Program-made: the position numbers and the translations under genes | The notes under the pieces: model-generated | What the model was told of the DNA's origin: nothing | What the model saw: only the letters and a program-made list of their open reading frames with translations | Database searches by the model: none | Origin: Cryobacterium melibiosiphilum | GTDB taxonomy: Bacteria > Actinomycetota > Actinomycetes > Actinomycetales > Microbacteriaceae | DNA length: 44,030 nucleotides | Assembly: GCF_003602235.1 (NCBI RefSeq) | Contig: NZ_QZVS01000061.1 | Location: 1 to 44,030 of the forward strand | Direction: 5' to 3' | Part shown: positions 31,781-41,234 of the stretch, piece after piece | Position numbering within the stretch: the stretch's first letter is position 1 | Layout of the letters: the number at the start of each line of letters is the position of its first letter

Positions 31781-31787
31781 GTGACTC

Positions 31788-32500
31788 GTGGACGCGGCCG
31801 AGCGATGGCGTGTTCTTCGGCTGCATGTCGAAGACCAGATCCCGCTCGCCGTCCTCGCCCGGGAGACCGGGATCTCCGCTCGGACTCTGCAGCGCTGGCA
31901 CCATCTCTACCGGGCAGGCGGCGTCGCCTCCCTTGACCCCCATGCGCGTATAGACAAAGGTATCCGCCGAACTTCGGTCCAGACGGTCGCGTTCATCGAA
32001 CGACTGGCGCTCACTCGGCCGCGCCCGAGTCTCGCCACGCTGCATCGTCTCGCCGTCACTGATGCTCAGGCTCGTGAGCTGCCCGCTCCAAGCTATGCGA
32101 CCGTGCGGCAGATCGTCCAGGCCCTCGATCCGGCTCTTGTCACCCTGGCGCTGGAGGGGCCGGTCTCGTACCGGGACAAGCACGAGCTCGTTTTCCGGCG
32201 CCGCGCGGAGTACCCGAACCAGATGTGGCAGTCCGACCACACTGAACTCGACATCCTTATCGTCGGCGCTGACGGGAAGCCTGACCGGCCGTGGCTGACG
32301 ACCGTGATGGACGACTTTCCCGTGCGATCTGCGGATATATGGTCTTCAGCGGCGCCCCCTCAGCTATCAACACTGCCCTGGCTCTGCGGCAGGCGATCTG
32401 GCGGAAGACGGACCCGGCGTGGGCAATGTGCGGCATCCCCGACATCCTGCACGTGGACCACGGCTCCGACTTCATCAGCCACCACCTCGAGCGGACCGCT
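31788..32500 (+). pseudogene. Truncated, frameshifted Tn552/TniA-like DDE transposase
   Basis: Starts at GTG 31788 with a helix-turn-helix (IPLAVLARETGISARTLQRW) and reaches the DDE core (NQMWQSDHTELDIL, first Asp) before a one-base deletion at the TTT of 32316-32318. The frame resumes as RAICGYMVFSGAPSAINTAL and continues to LHVDHGSDFI (second Asp). At 32501 it runs into the end of the IS1380 element and stops; the last catalytic residue and the C-terminal half are missing. With the adjacent resolvase this is the left part of a Tn552/Tn5053-type transposon lacking its ATP-binding gene. Inactive as read. Confidence 0.85.
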
Positions 32501-34161
32501 TTAGCCTGAATCCATCGGTCGACCTCTGAGCGGATCCTGATTTCGCTTCGGCGAGCTTTCGGAATTTCGGGCGTGGGTGTGGTCCGGGTCTCGCGGCCCG
32601 GGTGTTCCACTGGTGCTCCTGTTGATGCCGTCATTGGCTGGTTGGTCAGGTGGGGGCGGGTTGTCTCGGCCGGAAGTTCTGATTGAACAGGGCCGTCCAG
32701 GGTTTCTCCCAGGGCCAGTTTTCGGGCAGGTGCAGGGTGACGCGCCGTGCGGAGGATGAGATTCGTGCGGGGACGCTGACGAGTTTCCGGCGGATCGTTG
32801 CGGTGGTCGCTCGGGCGAGATCGTTGCCCGCGATTGTCGCAGCGGCGCGGGTGAGGTTAAACGCCATGACGGCCAGGACCAGCCAGGCCGCGTTGGCGGT
32901 GAACACCCCGGAGGGCAGGTGCGCCAGGGCGCTGCTTTTGAGGTCGGAATTCACGAGTTCTATCGCTGCGTGGGCGCGGTGGGTTTTGTCGGCGGTGACG
33001 GTGTTGAGGGTGCTGGTGGTGAAGAAGGCATGGAATCGGTGGGTGTCGAACAGGGTTGGCTGGTCGATGTTTTTCTTGTTCAGTTCCGGAATGCGTCGCA
33101 CGGCCAAGCGCCCGGTGATGTGCTCGGCCTTCTTGCGAGACGTGAACGCGGTGAACGGGATCTCGGCGACTTCAGCGTTACTGATCCATGTTTTGCTGCC
33201 TTCGTCATAGATCGCGTTGGTGTATTCAATTGCGGTCCAGGCGTCGTCGGGGATCGTTCCGATTGCTCGTTTGATGGCCGGGTCCATCCGGGCAGTGACC
33301 GAAACATCGGCACCGGCGGTGAGGGCTGCGCTGATGGAGGCGTGCCCGTAGAAGGCGGAGTCGGCACGAAAGAGCACGCGCGCTGTGTCGGCTCCGCGGA
33401 GCCGTTTGATCGTGGCGAGGGCGTCACGGATCAGACGGGCGGCGCCGCGCGGCGATCCGCAAGCGCCGCGGCGGAGGCGCTGGCTGATGATGATCGGCGC
33501 TGAAAGGTCTGTCTTGACGGTGGCGAGGATCGCGTTGAGGCCGCGAACCCCGGAGTACCCGTAGCCGGAGCCTTCCTTCTGGTGGCCGTGAACTTCGATG
33601 ATGGTGTCGTCGACGTCGAGGAACACATAACCGTCGGTGTCGTGCACGAGCAACGGGGTTTCCGCTGCCAAGCCACGCACGAAGCGGGAAGCGACGGCGT
33701 CGAGTTGCCGGACGTGACCGAACGTGAACGCGCGCAAAAACGGCCCCAGTGTTGACGGCGCGTAGCAGTTGCTGAAGATTTTCCGCATGCCGCCGTGACG
33801 AAGAACCGTGAGGTCGTCGATGGAGTCCGCGCCCGCGACCATGCCGCCGACCAGTGCGGTGACTTTCAGGCCGGCGTTGGCGCCTGTGTCAGTGGGGACG
33901 CTCAGCCACTGATCGGTCAGGGTCGCCAACCCCGCACGGGCGGCCAATTTCATGATCGGGACCAACCCCGCCGACGACACAAGATTCGGATCGGAGAATG
34001 ATGCAGAAACGGCGCGGTTGGTGTGGGAAACTTGCATCTACGAGATGCTCCTCTGCTCGGTAATTGTGAACTCTAGACAAGTCCTATTTTACCTGATCAG
34101 ATGGGCATTCTCGGTTTAACGCGCCGTGAGAATCTCGCGTCGATCGGTGGATTCAGGCTAA
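32501..34161 (-). mobile_element. Complete IS1380-family insertion sequence
   Basis: 1661 bp bounded by imperfect inverted ends: TTAGCCTGAATCCATCGGTC at the left (32501) and its counterpart ending GGATTCAGGCTAA at the right (34161), 21 of 24 bases matching. It holds one transposase gene. The sequences just outside differ (CCGCT on the left, GGCAT on the right), so no target duplication is visible, pointing to a later deletion or recombination next to the element. Confidence 0.85.
32646..34037 (-). CDS. IS1380-family transposase
   Basis: 463 residues, full length for the family. It shows the DDE pattern of IS1380: VHDTDGYVFLDVDDTIIEVHGHQKEG (first Asp region), RVLFRADSAFYGH (second Asp) and a C-terminal helical block ending in a basic tail. 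It catalyses movement of the surrounding element, whose ends it binds. The start ATG at 34037 lies about 120 bp inside the right end. No frameshift or missing block is seen, so it is probably functional. Confidence 0.93.
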   Translation of the reverse strand: MQVSHTNRAVSASFSDPNLVSSAGLVPIMKLAARAGLATLTDQWLSVPTDTGANAGLKVTALVGGMVAGADSIDDLTVLRHGGMRKIFSNCYAPSTLGPFLRAFTFGHVRQLDAVASRFVRGLAAETPLLVHDTDGYVFLDVDDTIIEVHGHQKEGSGYGYSGVRGLNAILATVKTDLSAPIIISQRLRRGACGSPRGAARLIRDALATIKRLRGADTARVLFRADSAFYGHASISAALTAGADVSVTARMDPAIKRAIGTIPDDAWTAIEYTNAIYDEGSKTWISNAEVAEIPFTAFTSRKKAEHITGRLAVRRIPELNKKNIDQPTLFDTHRFHAFFTTSTLNTVTADKTHRAHAAIELVNSDLKSSALAHLPSGVFTANAAWLVLAVMAFNLTRAAATIAGNDLARATTATIRRKLVSVPARISSSARRVTLHLPENWPWEKPWTALFNQNFRPRQPAPT

Positions 34162-34500
34162 GGCATCTTCGAAGTCGCTCAGCTCTTTGAAAGCGGCGAC
34201 GTGTCCCCAATAGGTCATCCCATATTGCGGGCTGTCATCCACTCGATAGCGGGGCCAGACAGCCAAGACTGCAAGCGAAACCGAGACGGTCGCCAGAAGA
34301 GCGCCGGCCCACCACACCACTTCACCTGCGTCCGAGAATTGGCCAGAGTCAAAGTTTCCTGCAAGCTGGCCGCCGAGTACCGCACCGAAGCCAATGCCAA
34401 GCGCCGCAAGAATGACAGACGCTTTCTGGTCGGCGCGCGAAGCGTCGTCGCGAGCCTCAGCTAGCATCTGCCGTACTGAGTCCTGAGTCTTCTTAGTCAT
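34153..34500 (-). pseudogene. PycTM-like (Pycsar) membrane effector, cut off by the insertion sequence
   Basis: 115 residues remain. After a charged helix (SVRQMLAEARDDASRADQKASVIL) come two membrane helices (about 26-47 and 63-82), then VWPRYRVDD and YGMTYWGHVAAFKELSDF, the pattern of the Pycsar effector domain PycTM (formerly DUF5706), a nucleotide-gated membrane-damaging effector of anti-phage systems. The family normally continues with another ~60 residues and further helices. Here the last codons and the stop (LA-TGA) come from the end of the IS1380 element, so the protein is truncated. No cyclase gene is seen beside it. It may be dead. Confidence 0.75.
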
Positions 34501-34724
34501 TTGCGCCCCCGGACCAACGTAGCGGAATGGACTTAGGCCAAGCTGCTCGGCGAGTGGTTTCGCACGCCGGGAGCGGTCGCATCACCACTGCCGGACACGA
34601 CCATAGGCTCGTCGACATCGGCGAGAGTGTCAGCGTCAGCCGATCTAAACAGCCAAAGGTAACGCTGTGTGACATTAGAACCATGTGGAAAGCCGATATA
34701 TGGGCTCCGCATATGATTCGAGCT

Positions 34725-35423
34725 ATGACCGAGAATAATGAAGTCCTTCGCGTGCCCGGCATACGAGACGTGAGCAGTTTCTACAGCGAGTTCGGCGGTG
34801 AAGATGTCGTAGTGCGACCGTCAAGTTCCGACCTCAACCCATTCAGGATCGAAGTCATGCTTGACAGCAATACGGCCATCTTTCCGCCCAAAGTGGTGGT
34901 TCACGAGGGTGACATTGTTGAACGCGCAGATCCGAGAGGCGGCGTCATTGAATATGTAATCTCTCGATACGAGTTTAACAAGGATCCCTTTGGAGACGAC
35001 ATGGATCATTGGCACGCCACCCTGGCGGAGAAAGGACATGCCAGGCGCACTTTCGCGCAGCCGAGGATCATCGTTCACGGAGGCACGAATCAAATCTCAG
35101 TTGGCAGCTCTAATCACATGCAGCAGACGAACCTAACGGCTGAAGCCTCCGAATTGATCTCTGCCCTCGATGCGATTCGACAGACCGTGCCTCTCGGAGA
35201 TTTGGACGCCGACCAAGTTGAGGCACTCGAGGATGCGCTCTTGGCAACAAAGGAGACTGCTACCTCTGGCAAGAAGCCGAATGCTATCAAGCGATCGCTC
35301 TTCGGGCTCCGCGGAGTCGTCGACGAGATCGCAACCTCTGCCGGAGCAGGGGCCGTCGAGGCCGTCAAGGACTGGTCAGCGGCGGCGACAGCGGTGATAA
35401 TCAAGCAACTCGCTGGCCTCTAG
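34725..35423 (+). CDS. Unknown protein, divergent from the PycTM-like gene
   Basis: 232 residues from ATG 34725; in-frame ATGs at 34683 and 34713 are alternatives and none has a good ribosome site. The N-terminal domain is mixed (FYSEFGGEDVVVRP, FPPKVVVHEGDIV). A middle strand segment IIVHGGTNQISVGSSNHMQQ is followed by an acidic helical C-terminus (ASELISALDAIRQTV; DADQVEALEDALLA; AIKRSLFGLRGVVDEIATSAGAG), an architecture I have seen at the ends of defence-associated hypothetical proteins. No catalytic motif is visible. Position opposite a Pycsar-type effector suggests a defence role, but this is weak. Confidence 0.6.
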   Translation: MTENNEVLRVPGIRDVSSFYSEFGGEDVVVRPSSSDLNPFRIEVMLDSNTAIFPPKVVVHEGDIVERADPRGGVIEYVISRYEFNKDPFGDDMDHWHATLAEKGHARRTFAQPRIIVHGGTNQISVGSSNHMQQTNLTAEASELISALDAIRQTVPLGDLDADQVEALEDALLATKETATSGKKPNAIKRSLFGLRGVVDEIATSAGAGAVEAVKDWSAAATAVIIKQLAGL

Positions 35424-36095
35424 TTGTTACGGCAGGGGTCTGGTTCACTGAAACTTTCTGCGCCAAGTCGGGTGGACTGGCAGGCTAAACGGTCGTCCAT
35501 GCGCCTGCGTAACTCGCAAGTGGAGTTCGTGGGGACCAGTGAAGGTCGGCGTGCCCATTGCACATGGACTTGGCTTTGTGCCGCTTGTCCATGTCACCCA
35601 CTACAGAAAGGCCGAAGTCCTCGTCGCGGTCGCTGATCAGAGTGTCTTCAACGGCAAAACAGTAAAGATCCTCAACGTCTTCACGAGACACCCCAACCAA
35701 ACGAAGTAGCTGCTGGCGTTCACGACCGCCACTTCATGGGCTTTCCATCGCCCGTCCCGTGAGAGGTTCCTCTAATGCAGGGTGCGCCGTCGCCGTGAGA
35801 GGCGTCGCGATCGCGTCGAATGAGTCATTCTCCGGGTGGACGAAGTCGTACATCGATCCCAGACTGTGTGCGGCGATCGTGGGCCGGCTCACCTTCAGTG
35901 GCACGATCGACTAGACCGGCACCGATTCGTACCGACTCGCCCGCGCCAGAAAGCAGCCGGAGATCGGACGGATCAAGTGAAGTTCGAGCCGTGCGACTGC
36001 GCACGACGGGCAGCGAGCCTGAATCAGCGGTTAAGGGCTGCTCGTGCGCGTCAGGTCGGATCGTCCACGCGCGGTTCTGCTCTCACGCTGCTGCG
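35424..36095. other. Non-coding or decayed region
   Basis: No convincing complete gene. Short frames on both strands around 35485-35710 read like protein, for example plus-strand VPLVHVTHYRKAEVLVAVAD ending at 35707-35709, but have no start or ribosome site and overlap each other, so they may be a decayed gene. Nothing else identified. Confidence 0.45.
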
Positions 36096-36503
36096 TCACG
36101 AGGGGGCCTTGGTGAAGGGGGAGGTCATGGCGCTGTGCAGCGCTGCGGCTGCGGCGGTGAGGTCGTAGCCCAGTGAGTGGGCGAGGGCCGCGTACTCTCT
36201 TGCAGCATCGCTCAGGACGGCGAGGCGATCGGGACTGGTCCCGCCTGGAGTGGTTCGTTTGTCTTGTGGGGCGATGGTGGTGCCCTGTTTGCCGTTGGTG
36301 GTGACGGTGCCTTCGCGTTCGAGTTCTTTGTAGGCCCGGGCGACGGACCCGTTGGAGAGTCCGAGGTGGCCGGCGAGTTGCCGGATGGGTGGCAGTTGCG
36401 TTCCGGGGGGCAGCGAACCGGTGAGGACGAAGCCGGTGATCTGGCTTCTGATCTGTTCGTAGTGCGGGGTGGGGCTTCGCGTGTCTACAGTGATCTCGAT
36501 CAT
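36096..36503 (-). CDS. GntR-family (YtrA-like) repressor
   Basis: 135 residues. The N-terminal winged helix (PHYEQIRSQITGFVLTGSLP, PIRQLAGHLGLSNGSVARAYKELEREG) is a GntR DNA-binding domain; the short C-terminal helical tail (~55 residues) fits the YtrA subfamily, which regulates adjacent membrane transporters. The ATG overlaps the stop of the membrane protein gene (TGATG), so both are one operon. A perfect 11-bp-arm operator lies before the operon at 37460-37487. Autoregulation is likely. Confidence 0.9.
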   Translation of the reverse strand: MIEITVDTRSPTPHYEQIRSQITGFVLTGSLPPGTQLPPIRQLAGHLGLSNGSVARAYKELEREGTVTTNGKQGTTIAPQDKRTTPGGTSPDRLAVLSDAAREYAALAHSLGYDLTAAAAALHSAMTSPFTKAPS

Positions 36504-37450
36504 CAGTGGGAGCTGTTCCCGGTCGCCGCGGGAAGCGGGACCTCTGGGTGAGTGGTTTCGGCGTCTGAGTTCTCAGTCCGCCAATATCTGGTTGTTCGCT
36601 TTGGCTGTATCCAGACGGGCTGCAGCACGGCGTGCGCGCACGCTGCGATCCCGATGACGATGAGTGCGAGCCCCGAGATGGACGTGACGGCGGCGAGGTC
36701 TTCGTTGACTGAGTAGGAGGAGAGCCGCGCTACCTCGAGAGTTGTGATCTGAACAGCGGGCAGGAGAGTGCCGAGAAGCACTGCTTGGGCACCGACAGAT
36801 GCCAAGGCTATGCGGCGGAAGCAGAGGGCGCGGATCATGCCGTCGATCTCCGGTGAGGTACCCGCTGCGGACTGCCTCCGCCCGACCACTGCCCAGCCGG
36901 CCACCGCGAGGAGGGTGAGAAGGGCGGACACGCTTGCCGTGATGATGAGAGAGCGCGTACTGATGTCGGGGAGCTCGAAGGGGTTCATGAGAGTCAGATA
37001 CGTTGCCGTGTTCCCGGCACGATCCGTGAACACGGCGAGCATCGCCAGCGATAGGACCAGGGTGGTAGACGCCAGGCCGAGGGACAGCCGGAAGACCCGT
37101 CTTGTCCACAGTCCTGGGCTGGTGTTGGCGGGGGTGAGACTGGCGCGGCGTTGCTCGCTTCCCCCCAGGCGTGTGGCCGTCCCGACGATGACTGCGACCG
37201 CATAACCCACTATGGACAGGTAGAAGTCGACATCACTGATCACCCATGCGATCGCCAGCACGACGATCACGGCACCGCTGGTGACGTTGATGTGTTGCAG
37301 GGCGGCTCGCGACGCGATGACGGCCGACTCGGGTACGGCCGGATCTCGAGCTCGAAGCCACGAGGCAACGCGCGTTGTGGGCGGTGTGGCGATCAGGGGA
37401 ACCGCTGCGAGGAGCACCGCTAGCGCGGCGACAAAGACGAGTATCTGCAT
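36503..37450 (-). CDS. Polytopic membrane protein of the GntR operon
   Basis: 315 residues with about seven membrane helices, starting directly with MQILVFVAALAVLLAAVPLI. A cytoplasmic loop contains the segment RARDPAVPESAV; the C-terminus is hydrophilic (RTENSDAETTHPEVPLP). I do not recognise the family. YtrA-like regulators commonly control ABC-type or other membrane proteins in cell-envelope stress, so this may be an envelope or export protein (inference). It is the first gene after the operator at 37460-37487. Confidence 0.75.
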   Translation of the reverse strand: MQILVFVAALAVLLAAVPLIATPPTTRVASWLRARDPAVPESAVIASRAALQHINVTSGAVIVVLAIAWVISDVDFYLSIVGYAVAVIVGTATRLGGSEQRRASLTPANTSPGLWTRRVFRLSLGLASTTLVLSLAMLAVFTDRAGNTATYLTLMNPFELPDISTRSLIITASVSALLTLLAVAGWAVVGRRQSAAGTSPEIDGMIRALCFRRIALASVGAQAVLLGTLLPAVQITTLEVARLSSYSVNEDLAAVTSISGLALIVIGIAACAHAVLQPVWIQPKRTTRYWRTENSDAETTHPEVPLPAATGNSSH

Positions 37451-37459
37451 AAAACCCTC

Positions 37460-37487
37460 CGTACCTATGTATCAAGACATAGGTACG
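37460..37487. promoter_or_regulatory. Perfect dyad operator for the GntR operon
   Basis: CGTACCTATGT (37460-37470), ATCAAG spacer, ACATAGGTACG (37477-37487): 11-bp perfect arms. It ends 10 bp upstream of the membrane protein ATG (read on the minus strand), where a repressor would block transcription. Confidence 0.8.
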
Positions 37488-37868
37488 TTAGCACGAAGGT
37501 GCTTGCGGCCCGCAATCGGGTGGAGTCAATCAAGCCGTCATCGTGAGCCACGTCTAGTTGACACAACCAGCGGAGAGCCCCGTAGAGGGTTCCCCAAGCG
37601 GAACGACAGCGACGGTCCACGTCGGCATGGATGAGATGTGTAAACGAGTACGGAAGACGACAGCAATACCCTGATTGGGTAACATTGTCGCTCAGTCTCA
37701 CCGCAGGCTACGGAACACCGCGGAACCAACGCCAAAGGTCAGCGATACTAGACACCCTTGTCTGGCGCCAGCGTCACTGATCGAATTGGACGTATCGTCA
37801 ATGCTCAGAGTCTCGTATCTGGCGTGTTCTTAGCGTCGGCAATGCTACGTAAAAGACTTGGAGGTCGC

Positions 37869-38813
37869 ATGCGTGAGGCAGTTGCGGTTCGTGCTGGCAA
37901 AATCCAGGATGTTGTTGAACTCCGAGAATCCATTCTGGTGGCGCGGGCTCCTGGAACCGTTCGGCTGCGCATGCTTGCCTCTACGATCAATCCCTCCGAT
38001 GTTGTGACCGTTGCAGGTGCTTACCCGTCGCGAACGACATTTCCCTTTATCGCCGGCTTTGAGGGCGTCGGGGAAGTGATTGACGCAGACCACGGTGCGG
38101 CGGTCAAGTTAGGAAGCCAAGTCATTCCGCTCCGCTCAGCCGGCTGCTGGGCAGAACTCCGGGACATTGCCGAAAATGATTGTGTAATAGTGCCGGATTC
38201 GCTCTCACCAGAACAAGCGTGTTTCGCCTTTATCAATCCGATGACTGCACTCGGACTCATCGAGAGGCACATCCGAAACTCGCGCCCCGTGGTAGTCACA
38301 GCGGCAGCGTCGGCGATTGCCGACCACATAGCGGCTGTGCTTCACAGTCGAGGAGTTCCTGTTATCGGAGTCGTGCGCGGTCCACGACCCGTAAGACGAC
38401 CTCACTTATGGAACGCTGTCATCGACACAGGCCAAACGGCGTGGCGGAACGAATTGCAGTTAGCAACAAAGGACTGTGACATCATTTTCGATGCCATCGG
38501 CGGTCCGGCTGCAGTGGCAATTGCCAACGTAGTCGTGGCTCCCAATTTGGTGAGTTACGGGTTGCTCTCCGGATGGCCTATACAGAGCAAGCTCCTCCCA
38601 TCCGCCACACTCCTCAACTATTTTCATTTGAGGGCCGACGTACACTCCAATTCAAAAAGTACCTTAGAAGGCCGATTTGAACGCGTGTTCGACCTGGTAC
38701 AAGCTGGCGTGCTCACGACGCACGTCGCCAAAAGGTTCCCCTTTCGCGACATTAGAAAGGCTCTCGAGTGGAATGCAAATCACCCCGGTAAAGTGATGCT
38801 CGAAATGGGCTGA
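37869..38813 (+). CDS. Zinc-independent medium-chain dehydrogenase/reductase
   Basis: 314 residues from ATG 37869 behind TGGAGG; the frame is open upstream to 37758 but without a ribosome site. The N-terminal catalytic domain has STINPSDVVTVAGAYPSR and FIAGFEGVGEV, typical of quinone or enoyl reductases of the MDR superfamily (MECR-like), with no structural-zinc cysteines. The Rossmann part (PVVVTAAASAIADHIAAVL, VPVIGVVRG) has a weakened glycine motif. It would reduce a C=C or quinone substrate with NADPH. Upstream 37,488-37,868 holds no gene; a small dyad AGACA-N4-TGTCT is at 37750-37763. Confidence 0.8.
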   Translation: MREAVAVRAGKIQDVVELRESILVARAPGTVRLRMLASTINPSDVVTVAGAYPSRTTFPFIAGFEGVGEVIDADHGAAVKLGSQVIPLRSAGCWAELRDIAENDCVIVPDSLSPEQACFAFINPMTALGLIERHIRNSRPVVVTAAASAIADHIAAVLHSRGVPVIGVVRGPRPVRRPHLWNAVIDTGQTAWRNELQLATKDCDIIFDAIGGPAAVAIANVVVAPNLVSYGLLSGWPIQSKLLPSATLLNYFHLRADVHSNSKSTLEGRFERVFDLVQAGVLTTHVAKRFPFRDIRKALEWNANHPGKVMLEMG

Positions 38814-38980
38814 ATAGAGTGCAGCTGACGTTCCACCGAAATCTGATCAGCCCCATCGCCCGACCTGTTTTCGGGGGCCAGGTACATTTCGTACGACGTT
38901 CGGTTGAATCCGCCGTTCCCTTGCGGGCCCAGTTCTGTGACTGGAGTAGCCATCGATGGCTAGTGGACCCTTTCCTCATT

Positions 38981-39751
38981 TCAGTATTGGATTGTGAACT
39001 CTCCAACGCGAGTTTCGCCATCGTTTTGATAGACGGGGACCGAAACGGTTTTCCCCGCCATTGAGTCTTGCCACGCGAGCGCTTGCTCCGGGGACGTGAA
39101 GGTCGCTGCTTGTTCGCTGCCGTTGGCGTGGGCAAGTTCCCCAGCGTGGACAAAGCCTCCGTTTCCATTGGTAGCGGTAACCGCAATCAGGTTAGGCTCA
39201 CCGCTTTCGTTGAGCGCTCCATACGTTTCGCCGTTGGCGTTGATGGCCCACTCCGTGGTCCGCTCGCTCACGTACGTCGCTGCGATGGTCCAGCTGGATT
39301 CGGGTGCGGTTGTGATGGTGATGAACTGCTGTTCCGGCGAGAAATTCAGCGTGTAGCTGCCACCGCCAGTGGGTTGACCGACGTCGTCCATGTCGCAGCC
39401 GATGCTCGCGCCGTCGTCAAAGGAAAACGTTCCGGGAGTCAAACAGGTCAGTGAGACAAGGATGCCTGTTGCCCCGTCGGGGACAGCACCCAGCTGGACA
39501 GCGGCCGTTCCGGTAGCGGTTTCCACCACGGATACACCGAGTTCAGTGACCTCTTGTGCACCGGGCATGGTCAAGAGGCCAGCGGCAGCAGCTGCGCCTC
39601 CAATCAGGATGCTCGCTCCGGCAAAGATGCCCGCTCCGAGACGAAGGTGTCGGCGCCGTAACGAGATGCGCGCCGTCGGCGCGGTGACGCGTGCGTCCAG
39701 TTCGCTTCGAATTGCAGCCGAAAATACCGGGTCGAAATCGATCTGTTTCAT
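38981..39751 (-). CDS. Probable anti-sigma-like membrane protein
   Basis: 256 residues: a short cytoplasmic N-terminus (MKQIDFDPVFSAAIRSELDA), a basic stretch, one membrane helix (about 38-60), then an extracytoplasmic Thr/Gly-rich beta domain (ISVxx-type strands, GTFSFDDGASIGCDM, FVHAGELAHANG). The ATG overlaps the stop of the ECF sigma gene (ATGA). Single-helix proteins in this position commonly hold the sigma factor inactive until an outside signal; here the cytoplasmic part is short and lacks a zinc anti-sigma motif, so the role is inferred from position. Confidence 0.65.
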   Translation of the reverse strand: MKQIDFDPVFSAAIRSELDARVTAPTARISLRRRHLRLGAGIFAGASILIGGAAAAAGLLTMPGAQEVTELGVSVVETATGTAAVQLGAVPDGATGILVSLTCLTPGTFSFDDGASIGCDMDDVGQPTGGGSYTLNFSPEQQFITITTAPESSWTIAATYVSERTTEWAINANGETYGALNESGEPNLIAVTATNGNGGFVHAGELAHANGSEQAATFTSPEQALAWQDSMAGKTVSVPVYQNDGETRVGEFTIQY

Positions 39752-40311
39752 GTCCGCGCCTCCGTCAGTTGTTGTCGCATTTTTCCTTTGGCCCGATGCA
39801 GGCGGGTGCGGGCTGCCCCGGCGGAGAGTCCCAGAAGAGTTGCAGCCTCGGTGACCGCATAGTCCTCCAGGACAACCAAGATGACGAGGGAAGCATCCAC
39901 GGGCTTGAGCATCTTCATCGCGGCTTTCAGATAGCCGAGCGATTCGTCGTCCTCGAAGTGATCGACAGCAATCTGCTCGGCGTCAGCAGTGGCATCCGCG
40001 CGCTGCAGCGAATCAAAAAGTGCGCGGTACCGTCGAGTTCCGCGGCTGACATTGCGCGCGATGTTGCCGGCCGTTACCAACAGCCAGGGAAGGACCGAAT
40101 CGCTGACGAGGATGACGCTGGCGCGACGGCGCCACAATTCAAAGAATGACGCCGACGTGACTTCTTCAGCATCATGGGCGTTGTCGACCAGACGGAGAAC
40201 GTGGCGAAAGACCCGGTCACGATGAGTGTCGAACAGCGACGTGAACGCACGGCCATCATTGGCGCACGCACGCGTCCAGACCTCGACTTCGTTCACCACA
40301 CCAGTATCCAT
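39748..40311 (-). CDS. ECF RNA polymerase sigma factor
   Basis: 187 residues. Region 2 (LFDTHRDRVFRHVLRLVDNAHDAEEVTSASFFELWRR) and region 4 (LVILVVLEDYAVTEAATLLGLSAGAARTRLHRAKGKMRQQL) match extracytoplasmic-function sigma factors of the SigK/SigE type; the length is normal and there is no extra domain. It would direct polymerase to a small stress regulon, probably including its own operon. The gene overlaps the following membrane protein gene. Confidence 0.92.
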   Translation of the reverse strand: MDTGVVNEVEVWTRACANDGRAFTSLFDTHRDRVFRHVLRLVDNAHDAEEVTSASFFELWRRRASVILVSDSVLPWLLVTAGNIARNVSRGTRRYRALFDSLQRADATADAEQIAVDHFEDDESLGYLKAAMKMLKPVDASLVILVVLEDYAVTEAATLLGLSAGAARTRLHRAKGKMRQQLTEART

Positions 40312-41234
40312 ACCCTGTAATGTCCGCCCATCTTCAAAACGTTACAGTTAGTGGCGAGTAGTTCGAGTTGGTACGGGTAGTCCACGTTGTTGGTACCGAT
40401 GTTCCACAGAGTTGAAACTGCCGCTATCAAGACTGATCCCTTGGGGAGGACGGCAGCGCGATGCGGTGTTGCCGATTCCCAACGGAGGGGGCGTTGATAG
40501 CGAGATGCAAAGTCAGTGCAGCTTTGGTATTCGAGGGAAGCAGCTACGACGATTTCGCAGGATGCCCCTCCAGCCAGCGACCTCTTCTCAATCCTGGCCA
40601 ACCGTGACCACCGATGGCTGGCCATCATCGTTAGCCAATCTGGGCACGTCTGATGGGTTCGAGCCCCTATCCGACCAGATAGCCGCGAGCTCTAACGTCA
40701 ACCGGCTCGCGAGCCAAGCACGAACGCTCGACCACGGCGAGGTCGACAGGCGGTCGTCATCGCGGCGGTCTTCTTCACGAGCGAGATGTCCCGACGCGCT
40801 GGCTAGGGCTTTAGTGGTTCGAATTCGTCGGCGCGGAAGCGCGCAAACGCGATCGTGCCGTCAGCACCGACGCAGCCACGAAGCGAAGACCATGAAGGAG
40901 AACTCCAGGAACTGCCGAGGCTTCGTCGTGAGGGTCTGACTGGGATCGCCAGGTCGCCAGCCGCGGCCAGTTCCACCTCCCCGGAATGGCAGTACCAACA
41001 ACGTGGACTACCAGTACCCAGTACGACTATCCGCCAGTTAGCCCCGGCCGACAGCTCTTTGCATCGGAGCGGCATGGCTGCAATCCGAAAATCGCACATC
41101 CACGCGGCCCACGGCCATTCAAGCGAACTCAAACTTTCAATTCCCGTAAGGGGTTCGGCGTGCGGGCGCGCCTGACGGTGACGGAAGCTGGACCGGGTCG
41201 CACAAGCCGAGTCTGGTCTGGCATTGTGGCAGAC
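40312..41234. other. Long non-coding or decayed region with an inverted duplication
   Basis: No reading frame in these 920 bases looks like a real protein. A 27-bp sequence at 40371-40397 reappears inverted at 40991-41017 with 25 of 27 bases identical (21 consecutive). A tRNA-like T-arm (GGGTTCGAGCCCC) near 40657 does not extend to a tRNA. The region may be the remains of an inserted or duplicated gene. Confidence 0.5.

Noticed and set aside
35485..35700. Short minus-strand frame with protein-like sequence
   Set aside because: An equally plausible frame lies on the other strand and neither has a start signal.
40640..40690. tRNA-like T-arm (GGGTTCGAGCCCC) as a possible tRNA or attachment site
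   Set aside because: No anticodon or D-arm and no acceptor stem can be folded around it.
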